The notes below the pieces were generated by a model, which had not been told where the DNA came from, did no database searches, and saw only the letters and a list, made by a program, of their open reading frames with translations. Position numbers and translations under genes: made by a program. From Bradyrhizobium icense (GTDB taxonomy: Bacteria; Pseudomonadota; Alphaproteobacteria; Rhizobiales; Xanthobacteraceae): a DNA stretch of 64,000 bases. Location of the stretch: assembly GCF_001693385.1 (NCBI RefSeq), contig NZ_CP016428.1, positions 806,001 to 870,000 of the forward strand. The letters run 5' to 3'. Each line of letters begins with the position of its first letter. Positions within the stretch are counted from its first letter, which is position 1. Shown here piece by piece: positions 19,207-28,175 of the stretch.

Positions 19207-19734
19207 ATGACATCCCCACCGATTCGCCACCCCGTCCGGATCATCGGCATCGACCCCGGCCTGCGCCGCACCGGCTGGGGCGTGATCGAGACCGAGGGCA
19301 ACCGCCTCGTCTTTATCGGCTGCGGTTCGGTGGAGCCGCCGGACAATCTGCCCATAGCGAGCCGCCTGCTCGCGATCCATGAGGGGCTCGCCGCGGTACT
19401 CGGCGATTTCAGGCCGGCGGAAGCTGCGGTCGAACAGACTTTCGTCAACAAGGACGGCGTCGCCACGCTGAAGCTCGGCCAGGCCCGCGGCGTTGCCATG
19501 CTGGCGCCCGCGATGTTCGGCATATCGGTTGCGGAATACGCGCCCAACCAAGTCAAGAAGACCGTGGTCGGCGCCGGCCACGCCGACAAGAACCAGATCG
19601 CGGTGATGCTGAAAATCCTGCTGCCGAAGGCCGAGCCGAAATCCGCCGACGCCGCCGACGCGCTCGCCATTGCCATCACCCACGCCCATCATCGCCAGAG
19701 CGCGGCGCTGCGGCTGAAGGTAGCTAGCGCATGA
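19207..19734 (+). CDS. ruvC: Holliday junction resolvase RuvC
   Basis: This 175-residue endonuclease has its four acidic catalytic positions in place: [15 protein letters not shown] (Asp near residue 14), [11 protein letters not shown] (Glu), and the C-terminal [15 protein letters not shown] with two aspartates. It cuts Holliday junctions symmetrically as part of RuvABC. The ATG at 19207 is used because upstream in-frame codons do not match the family. Its stop overlaps the ruvA start by 4 bases. Confidence 0.95.
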   Translation: MTSPPIRHPVRIIGIDPGLRRTGWGVIETEGNRLVFIGCGSVEPPDNLPIASRLLAIHEGLAAVLGDFRPAEAAVEQTFVNKDGVATLKLGQARGVAMLAPAMFGISVAEYAPNQVKKTVVGAGHADKNQIAVMLKILLPKAEPKSADAADALAIAITHAHHRQSAALRLKVASA

Positions 19735-20348
19735 TCGGCAAACTCAAAGGCCTGATCGATTCCTACGGCGAGGATTACGTGATTCTCGACGTCGGCGGCG
19801 TCGGCTATCAAGTGCATTGCTCCTCGCGCACGCTGCAGGCGCTGCCGTCGCCCGGCGAGGCCGCGGTGCTCTCGATCGAGACTTATGTGCGCGAAGACCA
19901 GATAAGACTGTTCGGCTTCCGCACCGACGCCGAGCGCGAATGGTTTCGCGTGCTCCAGACCGTGCAGGGCGTCGGCGCCAAGGTCGCGCTCGCGGTGCTC
20001 TCGACGTTGCCGCCGGCCGAACTCGCCAATGCCATCGCGCTGCGCGACAAGGCCGCAGTATCGCGCACGCCGGGCGTCGGCCCGAAAGTCGCCGAGCGCA
20101 TCGTTTCTGAATTGAAGGACAAGGCGCCTGCGTTCGCCAATGTCGATCCGGCCGTGGTGCATCTCGCCGGCGCGATCGACAGCGACCGCGCGCCGCGTCC
20201 GGTGACAGACGCGATCTCCGCGCTGGTCAATCTCGGCTACGGCCAGCCGCAGGCCGCCGCCGCCATCGCCGCCGCCTCGCGCAGCGCGGGCGAGAACGCC
20301 GAGACGGCCCAATTGATCCGGCTGGGCCTGAAGGAACTGGCGAAATAG
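19731..20348 (+). CDS. ruvA: Holliday junction helicase subunit RuvA
   Basis: This 205-residue protein starts [28 protein letters not shown], the RuvA OB-fold domain. The helix-hairpin-helix motifs [16 protein letters not shown] and [17 protein letters not shown] follow. The C-terminal helical domain (about residues 155-205), which contacts RuvB, ends [10 protein letters not shown]. RuvA holds the four-way junction for RuvB. It is coupled to ruvC by ATGA overlap and followed 41 bases later by a deaminase-like gene. Confidence 0.96.
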   Translation: MIGKLKGLIDSYGEDYVILDVGGVGYQVHCSSRTLQALPSPGEAAVLSIETYVREDQIRLFGFRTDAEREWFRVLQTVQGVGAKVALAVLSTLPPAELANAIALRDKAAVSRTPGVGPKVAERIVSELKDKAPAFANVDPAVVHLAGAIDSDRAPRPVTDAISALVNLGYGQPQAAAAIAAASRSAGENAETAQLIRLGLKELAK

Positions 20349-20389
20349 ACTATGTTCGCCGCTGACTGTCGAAGGAATGCGTTGCTGCC

Positions 20390-20809
20390 ATGTTGAGCGA
20401 GAAAGACCAGGAACTAATTGCCGCCGCGATTGACGCGATCAGGCCGCGTTATCGCAACAAATGGCAGGAGGTCGGCGCGGCCATGCGGACCCGCGATGGC
20501 CGTATCGTCACTGGGGTGAACATCGACGCCTATATCGGCCGGATCGCCGTCTGCGCGGAGGCGATCGCCATTGGGCGCGCCATCACCGAAACCGGCGATC
20601 GCGGCATTGAGACCATCGTCGCCGTCCGCCATCCCAAGCCGGACGAGCCCGGCAGTATCGCCGTGGTATCGCCCTGCGGCATCTGTCGCGAGCTGATCCA
20701 CGATTACGATGCAAAGGCGCGGGTCATCGTTCCCGACAATGGCCGCGAGCCGAAGGTCGTCACCATCGGCGAGCTTTTGCCCAACAAGTACCGGAGGGGC
20801 AACGGGTGA
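20390..20809 (+). CDS. Cytidine/blasticidin-S-deaminase-like protein
   Basis: This 139-residue protein has the zinc deaminase motifs: [15 protein letters not shown] (the C-A-E active site near residue 54) and [13 protein letters not shown] (the P-C-x-x-C pair near residue 92). Length and spacing fit the tetrameric cytidine deaminase fold. The substrate may be cytidine or another nucleoside. It lies between ruvA and ruvB, and its stop overlaps the GTG start of ruvB (GTGA), so it appears co-expressed with the recombination genes. Nothing in the sequence explains the link. Confidence 0.87.
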   Translation: MLSEKDQELIAAAIDAIRPRYRNKWQEVGAAMRTRDGRIVTGVNIDAYIGRIAVCAEAIAIGRAITETGDRGIETIVAVRHPKPDEPGSIAVVSPCGICRELIHDYDAKARVIVPDNGREPKVVTIGELLPNKYRRGNG

Positions 20810-21852
20810 ACACCCCCTCCCGCATCGTCACCCCCGAGCCCCGTTTCGACGATGTCGGCGACACCGCGTTGCGCCCGCAACTGCTGTCCGAGTTCGTCGG
20901 CCAGGCGCAGGCGCGCAAGAATCTCTCGATCTTCATCGAGGCCGCGCGCAAGCGAGGCGAGGCGCTGGATCACGTGCTGTTCGTCGGTCCCCCCGGCCTC
21001 GGCAAGACCACACTGGCGCAGATCGTGGCGCGCGAACTCGGCGTCGGCTTTCGTGCCACGTCCGGTCCCGTCATCGCGAAGGCCGGCGATCTCGCGGCAC
21101 TATTGACCAATCTCGAAGAGCGTGACGTCCTGTTCATCGATGAAATCCATCGCCTGAGCCCTGCGGTCGAGGAAGTGCTGTACCCTGCGATGGAGGATTT
21201 TCAGCTCGACCTGATCATCGGCGAGGGGCCGGCGGCGCGTTCGGTGAAGATTGATCTCGCGAAGTTCACCCTTGTCGGTGCCACGACGCGCGCAGGGTTG
21301 TTGACCAATCCGCTGCGTGACCGCTTTGGCATTCCGATCCGGCTGAACTTCTACACCGAGGAAGAGCTGGAGAAGATCGTCAGCCGCGGCGCCCGCGTGC
21401 TCAACATCGGCATGACGCCGGATGGCGCCAACGAGATCGCGCGCCGCGCCCGCGGCACCCCGCGCATCGCGGGGCGTCTGCTCCGCCGCGTGCGCGATTT
21501 TGCATCCGCAGCCGACGCCAGCTCCGTCGACCGTGCCATCGCCGACCACGCGCTAAGCGCGCTCGAAGTCGATGCCGCAGGCCTCGATGCCATGGACCGC
21601 CGCTATCTGACGACCATCGCGCTGAACTATGGCGGTGGCCCGGTCGGCGTCGAGACCATGGCGGCGGCGCTGTCGGAGCCGCGTGACGCCATCGAGGACA
21701 TCATCGAGCCGTATCTGATCCAGTGCGGCTATTTGCAGCGCACCCCGCGCGGCCGGCTGCTCACCTCGCACGCCTTCCGCCACCTCGGCCTCGCCGAACC
21801 GGCGCGGGATCCCGCGCAGTTCGGCCTGTTCGGCAACGACAGCGACGATTGA
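20806..21852 (+). CDS. ruvB: Holliday junction branch-migration ATPase RuvB
   Basis: This 348-residue AAA+ motor has [15 protein letters not shown] at its start, Walker [10 protein letters not shown] near residue 63, Walker [10 protein letters not shown], sensor text [18 protein letters not shown], and the C-terminal winged helix with [13 protein letters not shown]. It drives branch migration with RuvA. The start is GTG, overlapping the stop of the deaminase-like gene, with GGAGGGG seven bases upstream. Confidence 0.96.
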   Translation: MNTPSRIVTPEPRFDDVGDTALRPQLLSEFVGQAQARKNLSIFIEAARKRGEALDHVLFVGPPGLGKTTLAQIVARELGVGFRATSGPVIAKAGDLAALLTNLEERDVLFIDEIHRLSPAVEEVLYPAMEDFQLDLIIGEGPAARSVKIDLAKFTLVGATTRAGLLTNPLRDRFGIPIRLNFYTEEELEKIVSRGARVLNIGMTPDGANEIARRARGTPRIAGRLLRRVRDFASAADASSVDRAIADHALSALEVDAAGLDAMDRRYLTTIALNYGGGPVGVETMAAALSEPRDAIEDIIEPYLIQCGYLQRTPRGRLLTSHAFRHLGLAEPARDPAQFGLFGNDSDD

Positions 21853-21942
21853 TCGCTTCGAACCCGATCGTTCCGGCGATGCACTAAGGGCAAACAGCCG
21901 GCGCTTGCGCGCCCGGCCTGCTTGCCGTGGAGTGCAACAACA

Positions 21943-22812
21943 ATGGCATCGACCGAAGACGCTGACATGCTCGCCCTGATCTCGGGGGCGCCGGAACTGG
22001 CGACGCCCGATGACACGGAAACGTTCCTCGACGCCATGCCGATCTCGGAACTCGCCTCGATGTGGGGCGCGCTGCAGCGCCTGAGCCGGCGCGACCAGAC
22101 GGGCGCCGCATGGTCGGCGATTCTCTATTTCGACCATCTGCCGCACAAGCGGCCGGACCGCGCGATCGACCTCGCGCTCGAAGTGCTGCGCTCCGAGACT
22201 GACAAGCCGACGGTGATGCAGCTCAACGACAAGTTCATGCTGTCGCTGCTCTATGCCCATGGCGCCGCCGTGATCGATCGGATCGAGGCCGAGGCGAAAC
22301 AGAATGCCGCCCTGCGCTGGCTGCTGGGTGGGATGCACTTCGGGCCGGATGAACCGTTCCAGCGCCGCATCGAGGCGATTGCCGACAGCAAAGCTTGGCA
22401 CGCCGACGATCGCGCGCGCCGAACGCCGAAGCGCCCGCTCGATTGCGAGACGATGTCGGTGACCGAGCTGGCACTCGCCTGGGTCGAGCAGTATTCGAAA
22501 TCCGAGCGCGACCGCGATGACAATTTCTTCGCAATCATGGACTACGAGCGCGACCTGCGGGAGGAGGATCCCGACAAGGCCATCGACCTCATCGTCGAGA
22601 TACTGAAGATCGAGACCAACCCGGTGTTGCTGTCGCTGCTCGCCGCCGGTCCGCTCGAAGACGTCATCAGCATGGAAACCATCGAACGCATCGAGCGCGA
22701 AGCTTCCACCAACAGGCGCTTCCACGATCTGCTCGGCGGCGTCTGGTATTACCGCGCGCCCGACGAACTGAAGGCGCGGCTGGATGCCCTGGTCGGGCAG
22801 AACCGCTGGTGA
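21943..22812 (+). CDS. Unknown protein with two copies of a DUF6869-like unit
   Basis: This 289-residue acidic, soluble protein has no signal peptide or membrane helix. Residues about 28-130 and 165-285 look like a duplication. Each half has an L(A/S)..W segment, then a D(Y/H)...L......P(D)(R/K)AIDL...(E)(V/I)L(R/K) helix and a L.SLL(A/Y) stretch, followed by IDRIE or IERIE and a RWLLGG or HDLLGG motif. I associate this pattern with DUF6869-type proteins, function unknown. It follows ruvB by 90 bases on the same strand and may be co-transcribed. Confidence 0.65.
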   Translation: MASTEDADMLALISGAPELATPDDTETFLDAMPISELASMWGALQRLSRRDQTGAAWSAILYFDHLPHKRPDRAIDLALEVLRSETDKPTVMQLNDKFMLSLLYAHGAAVIDRIEAEAKQNAALRWLLGGMHFGPDEPFQRRIEAIADSKAWHADDRARRTPKRPLDCETMSVTELALAWVEQYSKSERDRDDNFFAIMDYERDLREEDPDKAIDLIVEILKIETNPVLLSLLAAGPLEDVISMETIERIEREASTNRRFHDLLGGVWYYRAPDELKARLDALVGQNRW

Positions 22813-22907
22813 GAAGCTGCTGGAGGTCTGCTGACGTTCTGCACAAAAGTACCCCAATTCGGGCTCAATCCGCTACCATGTTTAGCGCTGCATCACGATC
22901 GGATCAC

Positions 22908-23819
22908 ATGTTAACACGCCGTCATTTCTTGAAGTCCATGGGTGGATTGGGCGCGCTGGGCGTCTCGACCACCGCTTACGGGTTCTCAGCGCCGGTCGTC
23001 CGGCTTCGCGTCGTGCGGTACGACCTTTCGCCGCCGCAATGGCCGGCAGGTCTCAATCTCAGGATCGCCGCCATCGCCGACCTCCACGCCTGCGATCCCT
23101 GGATGTCGCTCGATCATATCGGTGAGATCGTCGAGCGCACCAATGCGCTCAAGCCTGACATCGTCGTCATGCTCGGCGACTACGTGGCCGGGCATCGCAA
23201 GGTGACGCGCTTCATTCCCGACGCCGAATGGGCGGGAGCGTTGGCCGGATTGAAGGCGCCGCTCGGCGTTCATGCGGTGCTCGGCAATCACGACTGGTGG
23301 GAAGACAAGGAAGTGCAGCGCAACGGGCAGGGGCTGCCGAGCGCTGGCCGTGCGCTGGAGGCCGTCGGAATTCCCGTTTACGAGAACGAGGCGAAGAAGC
23401 TCAGCAAGAATGGCCACTCGTTCTGGCTGGCCGGATTGGGCGACCAGCTCGCCTACATTCCGGCGCGCCGCTTCAGGCCGCTCAAGCGCATCGGCGTCGA
23501 CGATCTCGGTGCGACGCTGGCAAAGATCACTGACGATGCGCCCGTGGTTCTGATGGCGCACGAGCCCGATATCGCGCGCCGCGTGCCCTCGCGCGTCGCG
23601 CTGCAGCTCTCCGGACATACCCATGGCGGCCAGGTACGGATGCTCGGCTGGTCGCCGATCTCGCCGTCCGGCCAGCAGCTCGCCTACGGCCACATCAAGA
23701 TGAACTGCGACGTCGTCGTCTCCGGCGGCCTCGGCTGCAGCATCATGCCGTTCCGGCTGGGGGTGCCGCCGGAAATCGTGCTGGTGACGGTTGGGGTGGG
23801 GCGGCCGGCGGTGGCGTAG
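22908..23819 (+). CDS. Exported metallophosphoesterase (YaeI-like), Tat-type signal
   Basis: This 303-residue protein starts MLTRRHFLKSMGGLGALGVS, a twin-arginine signal (RRHFLK). The calcineurin-like phosphoesterase motifs follow: IAAIADLHACDP, VVMLGDYVAGH, VLGNHDWW, VLMAHEPDI and LSGHTHGGQVRM. Dinuclear-metal enzymes of this form cleave phosphodiesters or phosphoanhydrides, and YaeI-like members act on lipids or nucleotides outside the cytoplasm. The ATG at 22908 is chosen because it places the arginine pair at residues 4-5. Confidence 0.87.
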   Translation: MLTRRHFLKSMGGLGALGVSTTAYGFSAPVVRLRVVRYDLSPPQWPAGLNLRIAAIADLHACDPWMSLDHIGEIVERTNALKPDIVVMLGDYVAGHRKVTRFIPDAEWAGALAGLKAPLGVHAVLGNHDWWEDKEVQRNGQGLPSAGRALEAVGIPVYENEAKKLSKNGHSFWLAGLGDQLAYIPARRFRPLKRIGVDDLGATLAKITDDAPVVLMAHEPDIARRVPSRVALQLSGHTHGGQVRMLGWSPISPSGQQLAYGHIKMNCDVVVSGGLGCSIMPFRLGVPPEIVLVTVGVGRPAVA

Positions 23820-23894
23820 CGTTCCTCGCAGCGCTTGCGCGCCGCGCCGATTTTGCGCAAAACCGATGCTTTCCAGCGCGATCAGGGACGGCAA

Positions 23895-24356
23895 GTGACA
23901 TCACCCATTCTCGACGGCGAGATCCGCGACGGCCGCCATCACATGCAGGTCCGCGTCTATTACGAGGACACCGATTTCTCCGGCATCGTCTATCACGCCA
24001 ATTACCTGCGCTTCATGGAGCGCGGGCGCACCAACCACCTGCGGCTGATGGGCGCCTCGCAGCACGCGCTGTTCGAACAGGCGCAGGAAGAGACGCCGGG
24101 CTTTGCCTTCGTTGTGCGCTCGATGCAACTCGACTTCCTGCGGCCAGCGCGAATGGACGACGTGCTCGACGTGGTGACGTGGCCGGTTGCGGTGAAGGGG
24201 GCTTCCATCACGCTGTCGCAGGAGGTGCGGCGAGGCGAAGACGTCCTCGTCAAGGCGGAGGTGCGCGTCGCCTTCATCAGTGAGGGCCGGGCGCAGCCGA
24301 TCCCGAAATCGCTGCGGCTGTTGATGAAAGCCGATCTGGCCCGGAGTGAATCTTAG
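23895..24356 (+). CDS. ybgC: YbgC-type acyl-CoA thioesterase (Tol-Pal associated family)
   Basis: This 153-residue hotdog-fold protein has the YbgC signature [27 protein letters not shown], including the catalytic aspartate in DTD. The start is a GTG at 23895, with AGGGACGG upstream. The family hydrolyses short- or long-chain acyl-CoA/ACP and usually opens the tol-pal operon. Here it is about 26 kb from tolQ, so the usual linkage is broken. A promoter with a palindromic operator begins directly at its stop. Confidence 0.9.
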   Translation: MTSPILDGEIRDGRHHMQVRVYYEDTDFSGIVYHANYLRFMERGRTNHLRLMGASQHALFEQAQEETPGFAFVVRSMQLDFLRPARMDDVLDVVTWPVAVKGASITLSQEVRRGEDVLVKAEVRVAFISEGRAQPIPKSLRLLMKADLARSES

Positions 24357-24358
24357 GA

Positions 24359-24387
24359 TTGACTCTCTGTACCGATCGGTACAGTAT
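24359..24387 (+). promoter_or_regulatory. Promoter with a TetR-type operator filling its spacer
   Basis: TTGACT (24359-24364) and CAGTAT (24382-24387) are separated by 17 bases and read as -35 and -10 boxes. The perfect 18-base palindrome CTGTACCGATCGGTACAG (24367-24384) lies between and over them. A bound repressor would block polymerase directly. The DUF1348 gene starts 29 bases later and a TetR regulator follows it, which makes that regulator the likely binder (inference). Confidence 0.72.
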
Positions 24388-24415
24388 CGCGGGATCGCCA
24401 CTCCGGAGACACCTC

Positions 24416-24883
24416 ATGTCGCGTCCGCCGCTGCCGCCCTTCACCCGCGAAACCGCCGCCCAAAAGGCGCGCATGGCCGAAGACGCCTGGAATTCACGCG
24501 ATCCGGTCCGGGTATCGCTCGCCTATACCGAGGACAGCCGTTGGCGAAACCGATCCGAATTCTTCCAGGGCCGCCAGGCAATCGTCGAATTCCTCACCCG
24601 CAAATGGGCGAAGGAGCATGACTATCGCCTGATCAAGGATCTCTGGGGTTTCGATCAGAACCGCATCGCGGTGCGCTTCCAATATGAGTGGCACGACGAT
24701 GCCGGGCAGTGGCATCGCTCCTACGGCAACGAGCAGTGGGAATTCGACGAACACGGCCTGATGCGCCGCCGCGAAGCCAGCATCAACGATATCGCCATCA
24801 AGGAGAGCGAGCGCCGTTTCCATTGGCTGGCACCGGGCCCACGTCCGGCCGATGTCGCAGGACTGAGCGAGAATCCGCTATGA
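24416..24883 (+). CDS. DUF1348 family protein (NTF2-like fold)
   Basis: This 155-residue protein carries the DUF1348 pattern: [47 protein letters not shown] and [23 protein letters not shown]. The fold is SnoaL/NTF2-like, and the biochemical role is unknown. It lies directly behind the operator at 24367-24384 and 4 bases ahead of a TetR-family gene, an arrangement typical of a small detoxification unit repressed by its own regulator. Confidence 0.9.
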   Translation: MSRPPLPPFTRETAAQKARMAEDAWNSRDPVRVSLAYTEDSRWRNRSEFFQGRQAIVEFLTRKWAKEHDYRLIKDLWGFDQNRIAVRFQYEWHDDAGQWHRSYGNEQWEFDEHGLMRRREASINDIAIKESERRFHWLAPGPRPADVAGLSENPL

Positions 24884-24887
24884 TCAG

Positions 24888-25454
24888 ATGCTGAAAAGAG
24901 GCGTCGAACGTGGAGAGGTGCTGCGCGCTCTCGGCGAGGTGTTTCGCGCGCATGGTTACGAGGGCGCCTCGCTGACGCTGATTACGGAGGCCACCGGGCT
25001 CGGCAAGGGCAGCCTGTATCATCTATTCCCCGGCGGCAAGGAGCAGATGGCCGCCGAGGTGCTGGCCGAGATCGACGGCTGGTTCGAACTTCATATCTTC
25101 GCGCCCTTGCGCAGCGCTGACGATCCCGCGCGCGCCATCGCTGCGATGATCGCTGGCGTCGATCAATATTTCCACTCGGGCGATCGCGTCTGCCTGGTCG
25201 GCATGGTCGCGCTCGGGGCAGCGCGCGACAGTTTTGCCGAAGCGGTCGATGGTTATTTCGCGCGCTGGCAGGCAGCGCTCGCCGCGCTGTTGCGGCGATC
25301 TCGCCTGACGAACAGCCAGGCACAGCGACGCGCCGAAGACGCGCTCCTCACCATTCAGGGCGCACTGGTGCTGGCGCGGGCGCGGGGCGACGCCAAGATC
25401 TTTCGCCGCGCGTTGAGCGATCTGACGGCGCGGCTGCTGGCGCCGCCGGCGTGA
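24888..25454 (+). CDS. TetR/AcrR family regulator (LmrA/YxaF-like)
   Basis: This 188-residue protein has an N-terminal helix-turn-helix at residues 10-55, with GYEGASLTLITEATGLGKGSLYHLFPGGKEQMA. A ligand-binding helical domain follows (LAEIDGWFELHIF, VCLVGMVALGAARDSFAEAV). The C-terminal region fits the LmrA/YxaF group. It follows DUF1348 by 4 bases and probably represses the operon from the palindrome at 24367-24384. Confidence 0.88.
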   Translation: MLKRGVERGEVLRALGEVFRAHGYEGASLTLITEATGLGKGSLYHLFPGGKEQMAAEVLAEIDGWFELHIFAPLRSADDPARAIAAMIAGVDQYFHSGDRVCLVGMVALGAARDSFAEAVDGYFARWQAALAALLRRSRLTNSQAQRRAEDALLTIQGALVLARARGDAKIFRRALSDLTARLLAPPA

Positions 25455-25473
25455 CGGCTGCTAGAACGATGTC

Positions 25474-25606
25474 GTCCCTGCGAAAAGCAGGGACCCATAC
25501 GCCCCGGCCTTTCGAGTTGTACACGGTGAGTGACGATTGTTCCCACGGACCCCGGTGGTTTTGCGTCCCCGCGCCAAGTGCGCTATTGCGCACAAGGCGG
25601 GGACGA
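25474..25606. repeat. REP-like inverted pair, family C (copy 2)
   Basis: GTCCCTGCGAAAAGCAGGGAC (25474-25494) is a hairpin on its own. CGTCCCCGC at 25564 pairs with GCGGGGACG ending at 25606. The two hairpins lie in the spacer between convergent tetR and GST genes. No T-run follows either stem. Confidence 0.65.
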
Positions 25607-25625
25607 CGTGTTGAGAGACTGCGCC

Positions 25626-26270
25626 CTACGCCGCCGCCTTATGCCGCGCGAGTTCGGCCTTGTAGAGTTCGAACTCCTCGGCGACTGCTTTCGCAATGCT
25701 CGGGCGGGCGCGCAGCCGCTCGTAATAGGCCTTCACAGTCGGCCACTTCGCCAGTTCGATCGGCGGCGTTGCCATCGTCCAGTTGATGATGGTGACGAGA
25801 TAGGCATCCGCGACGCTGAAGTGATCGAGCAGGAATTCGCGGCCCTTCAGGTAGTTCTCGAGATAGTCGAGGCGCGACATATTCTTGTTCAGCGCGTAGG
25901 TCTTTGCGTCTTGCGGCGCCGTCTTGTCGAGCAGCGGCACGAACAGTGCCTTGTGCAGTTCGGTGCCGATGAAGCACAGCCATTGATGCAGGCGGCTGCG
26001 CTCCTCGGCGGAGTTGGCCGAGATGCCGGCCTTTGGAAAACGATCGGCGACATATTGCAGGATCGCTGCGTTCTCCGTCAGCACAGTCCCGTCGTCGGTG
26101 CGCAGCGTCGGCACCAGCCCGAGCGGATTGACGGTGCGGAAATCCGAGCCGTCCTTCTGCACCACCTTGGTCTTGGGATCGACCTCGAGATAGTTGGCCT
26201 CAGCGCCGGCTTCGTACAGGGCGATCCGGGTCGCCAGCGAGCAGGCGAGCGGCGAGAAATACAGGTCCAT
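25626..26270 (-). CDS. Glutathione S-transferase (bacterial GstA-like)
   Basis: This 214-residue protein starts MDLYFSPLACSLATRIALYEAG, the thioredoxin-fold N-terminus of bacterial GSTs. VLTENAAILQYVADRFP (the cis-Pro/Ser-Asn region) and an all-helical C-terminal half follow (FLLDHFSVADAYLVTIINW). It conjugates or reduces substrates with glutathione in the cytosol. AAGGAGG sits 7 bases before the ATG at 26270. A divergent TetR gene begins 109 bases away and may control it. Confidence 0.93.
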   Translation of the reverse strand: MDLYFSPLACSLATRIALYEAGAEANYLEVDPKTKVVQKDGSDFRTVNPLGLVPTLRTDDGTVLTENAAILQYVADRFPKAGISANSAEERSRLHQWLCFIGTELHKALFVPLLDKTAPQDAKTYALNKNMSRLDYLENYLKGREFLLDHFSVADAYLVTIINWTMATPPIELAKWPTVKAYYERLRARPSIAKAVAEEFELYKAELARHKAAA

Positions 26271-26378
26271 GGGTTTGCCTCCTTGGCGGTTGATCAATCG
26301 GCCGGCGTTGAAGGCGGGCAGGATTGATTTTTATACTGTTCCGCATAATATAAATCCGGTCAAGGAATTTTTTGCGAG

Positions 26379-27038
26379 ATGGTACAAAAAAGGAAGAAGT
26401 TGCCGGTCCCCCGGATCGACGCTCCCGTCCAGCCCAGGCGCCGGGGCCGGCCGCGCGCGTACGAACCGGAGATCGCGCTCGGCAAGGCGCTCGACCTGTT
26501 TCGGAAGGACGGTTTTGCGGCCACCTCACTCGACGATCTCTCTGCCGCCACCGGCATGAACCGCCCGAGCCTCTATGGTGCGTTCGGCGACAAGCGCGAA
26601 CTCTTCATCAAGAGCTACCGGCGCTATCGCAACGACGCGCGAGTCGCGATGGGGGACATCTTCAGGAACGAACTGCCGATCCGAAAGCGGCTGGAACGGA
26701 TCTATGCGGTGGCGCTCGACATCTATCTGTCCGGCGAATCCGGTCCGCGCGGCTGCTTCACGGTGATGACCGCAGCCTCCGAGGCGGTGCATGACCCCGA
26801 TATCCGCGCGATGGTGCTGGAAGGTTTTGCCGAGCTCGACAAGGCTTTTGCGGCCTGCTTCCGGCTCGCCCAGGAGAAGGGCGAGCTGCCGGTGAGCGCC
26901 GACGCGATCGTGCTGGCGCAACTTGCCTCCGCCACCATTCACACCATCGCCATCCGCGCCCGCGCCCAGGTACCGCGCAAGGAACTGGAGGCGATTGTCA
27001 ACGGCGCGATCGACGTGATGGTCGGGGCGGCGAAATAG
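26379..27038 (+). CDS. TetR/AcrR family regulator, divergent from GST
   Basis: This 219-residue protein has a basic N-terminal arm (MVQKRKKLP...RRRGRPRAYEPE). The helix-turn-helix segment GFAATSLDDLSAATGMNRPSLYGAFGDKRELF lies at about residues 43-75. The C-terminal domain contains YLSGESGPRGCFTVMTAASEAV, typical of regulators near oxidoreductase and GST genes. The AT-rich 108-base spacer shared with the GST gene holds TTATA and TATAA half-sites (about 26331-26353) that may be its operator. Confidence 0.9.
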   Translation: MVQKRKKLPVPRIDAPVQPRRRGRPRAYEPEIALGKALDLFRKDGFAATSLDDLSAATGMNRPSLYGAFGDKRELFIKSYRRYRNDARVAMGDIFRNELPIRKRLERIYAVALDIYLSGESGPRGCFTVMTAASEAVHDPDIRAMVLEGFAELDKAFAACFRLAQEKGELPVSADAIVLAQLASATIHTIAIRARAQVPRKELEAIVNGAIDVMVGAAK

Positions 27039-27044
27039 CTTTCC

Positions 27045-27081
27045 GTCGTCCCTGCGTTCGCATTGCGTTCGCAGGGACGAC
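27045..27081. repeat. REP-like hairpin, family C (copy 3)
   Basis: GTCGTCCCTGCG at 27045 is mirrored by CGCAGGGACGAC ending at 27081, with a 13-base loop. CTTTTT follows at 27085-27090, so this copy could also act as a bidirectional terminator between the convergent TetR and hydroxyacid dehydrogenase genes. Confidence 0.65.
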
Positions 27082-27111
27082 AATCTTTTTCGCCGATACA
27101 GTAACGGAGAA

Positions 27112-28077
27112 CTAGTAGCCCCGCTTGCGGTCCACCACATTCTCCAGCGCGCCGCCTTCCTCAAACCGCGCGATCTGCTGCGCGACATATTTCGAAATCT
27201 CGTCGGGATCGGTATCGGCGGCGTTGTGCGGGGTCAGCACCACTTTTGGATGGGTCCAGAACGGGCTGTCGGCGGGCAGCGGCTCGGTAGCATAGACGTC
27301 GAGCGAGGCGCCGCCGAGCGTGCCGTCGTCGAGGCATTGCAGGATGTCGGCCTCGTTCTGCAAGCCGCCGCGGCCGGCGTTGATCACGACCGGCGCGCCA
27401 AGCGGGCTCGTGCGATTCAGCTTCTCAAACAGCCCGCGATCGAGAATGTGTCGCGTCTGCGGCGTCAGCGGCAGAAGGCATACCAGAATGTCGGTCCGCC
27501 GCAGGAATGCCTCGAGCTGCGCTTCGCCGTGAAAGCATTCGATGCCGTCGATCGTCCGCGGGCTGCGGCTCCAGCCTGCGACACGAAAGCCCAGCCGCCG
27601 CAGCACGTCGGCGGCGTCAGTGCCGAGCGTGCCGAGCCCCATGATTCCGACGGAGATTGCGCCCGCCGCCCATTGCGATTTCGGCGCCCAGCGCTTTTCG
27701 CGCTGCGACTCGCGCAAGTATGGCTCCTGCCGGTGGTGCATCAGGACATGCAGCACGACGTATTCGGTCATCCGCGCGGTGAGGTCGCCGACCGCGACGC
27801 GCACCAGTGGCACGTCGGGCAATGAGCGATCGGCCATCAGCGCATCGACGCCGGCGCCGAGATTGAAGATGACACGCAGGTTGGGGAAGACGGCGAGCTC
27901 GCCCGGATGCGGCTTCCACACTGCCGCGTAATGGACATCAGCCGGATCGAACGACGCATCCGGCAACAGCAGCACGGACCGCCCCTCGCAAACGTCATCG
28001 AACCGGCTCTTCCAGCGCTGCGGCGACCAGTTATCGGTCCCGCCATGCACCAGCAGCGCAAGCGCACCCTTCGTCAT
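27112..28077 (-). CDS. D-2-hydroxyacid dehydrogenase (glyoxylate/hydroxypyruvate reductase A type)
   Basis: This protein of about 321 residues has the NAD(P)-binding motif GIMGLGTLGTDAADVLRRLGF near the middle, and the catalytic set INAGRGGL (Arg), an acidic residue in the following helix, and LTPHNAADT (His). The family reduces glyoxylate and hydroxypyruvate with NADPH. A ribosome-binding AAAGGA sits directly against the ATG at 28083, so the second ATG at 28077 is more likely used. It is a single-gene unit. Confidence 0.9.
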   Translation of the reverse strand: MTKGALALLVHGGTDNWSPQRWKSRFDDVCEGRSVLLLPDASFDPADVHYAAVWKPHPGELAVFPNLRVIFNLGAGVDALMADRSLPDVPLVRVAVGDLTARMTEYVVLHVLMHHRQEPYLRESQREKRWAPKSQWAAGAISVGIMGLGTLGTDAADVLRRLGFRVAGWSRSPRTIDGIECFHGEAQLEAFLRRTDILVCLLPLTPQTRHILDRGLFEKLNRTSPLGAPVVINAGRGGLQNEADILQCLDDGTLGGASLDVYATEPLPADSPFWTHPKVVLTPHNAADTDPDEISKYVAQQIARFEEGGALENVVDRKRGY

Positions 28078-28175
28078 TGCCATTCCTTTCGCGTCGCCAA
28101 ATCGGCGTGACCCGCCTCACATCGCGGACCGAGGTGTTTCTCTAGCCTCCTTTCATCCGATAAGGGAGACCTTGC

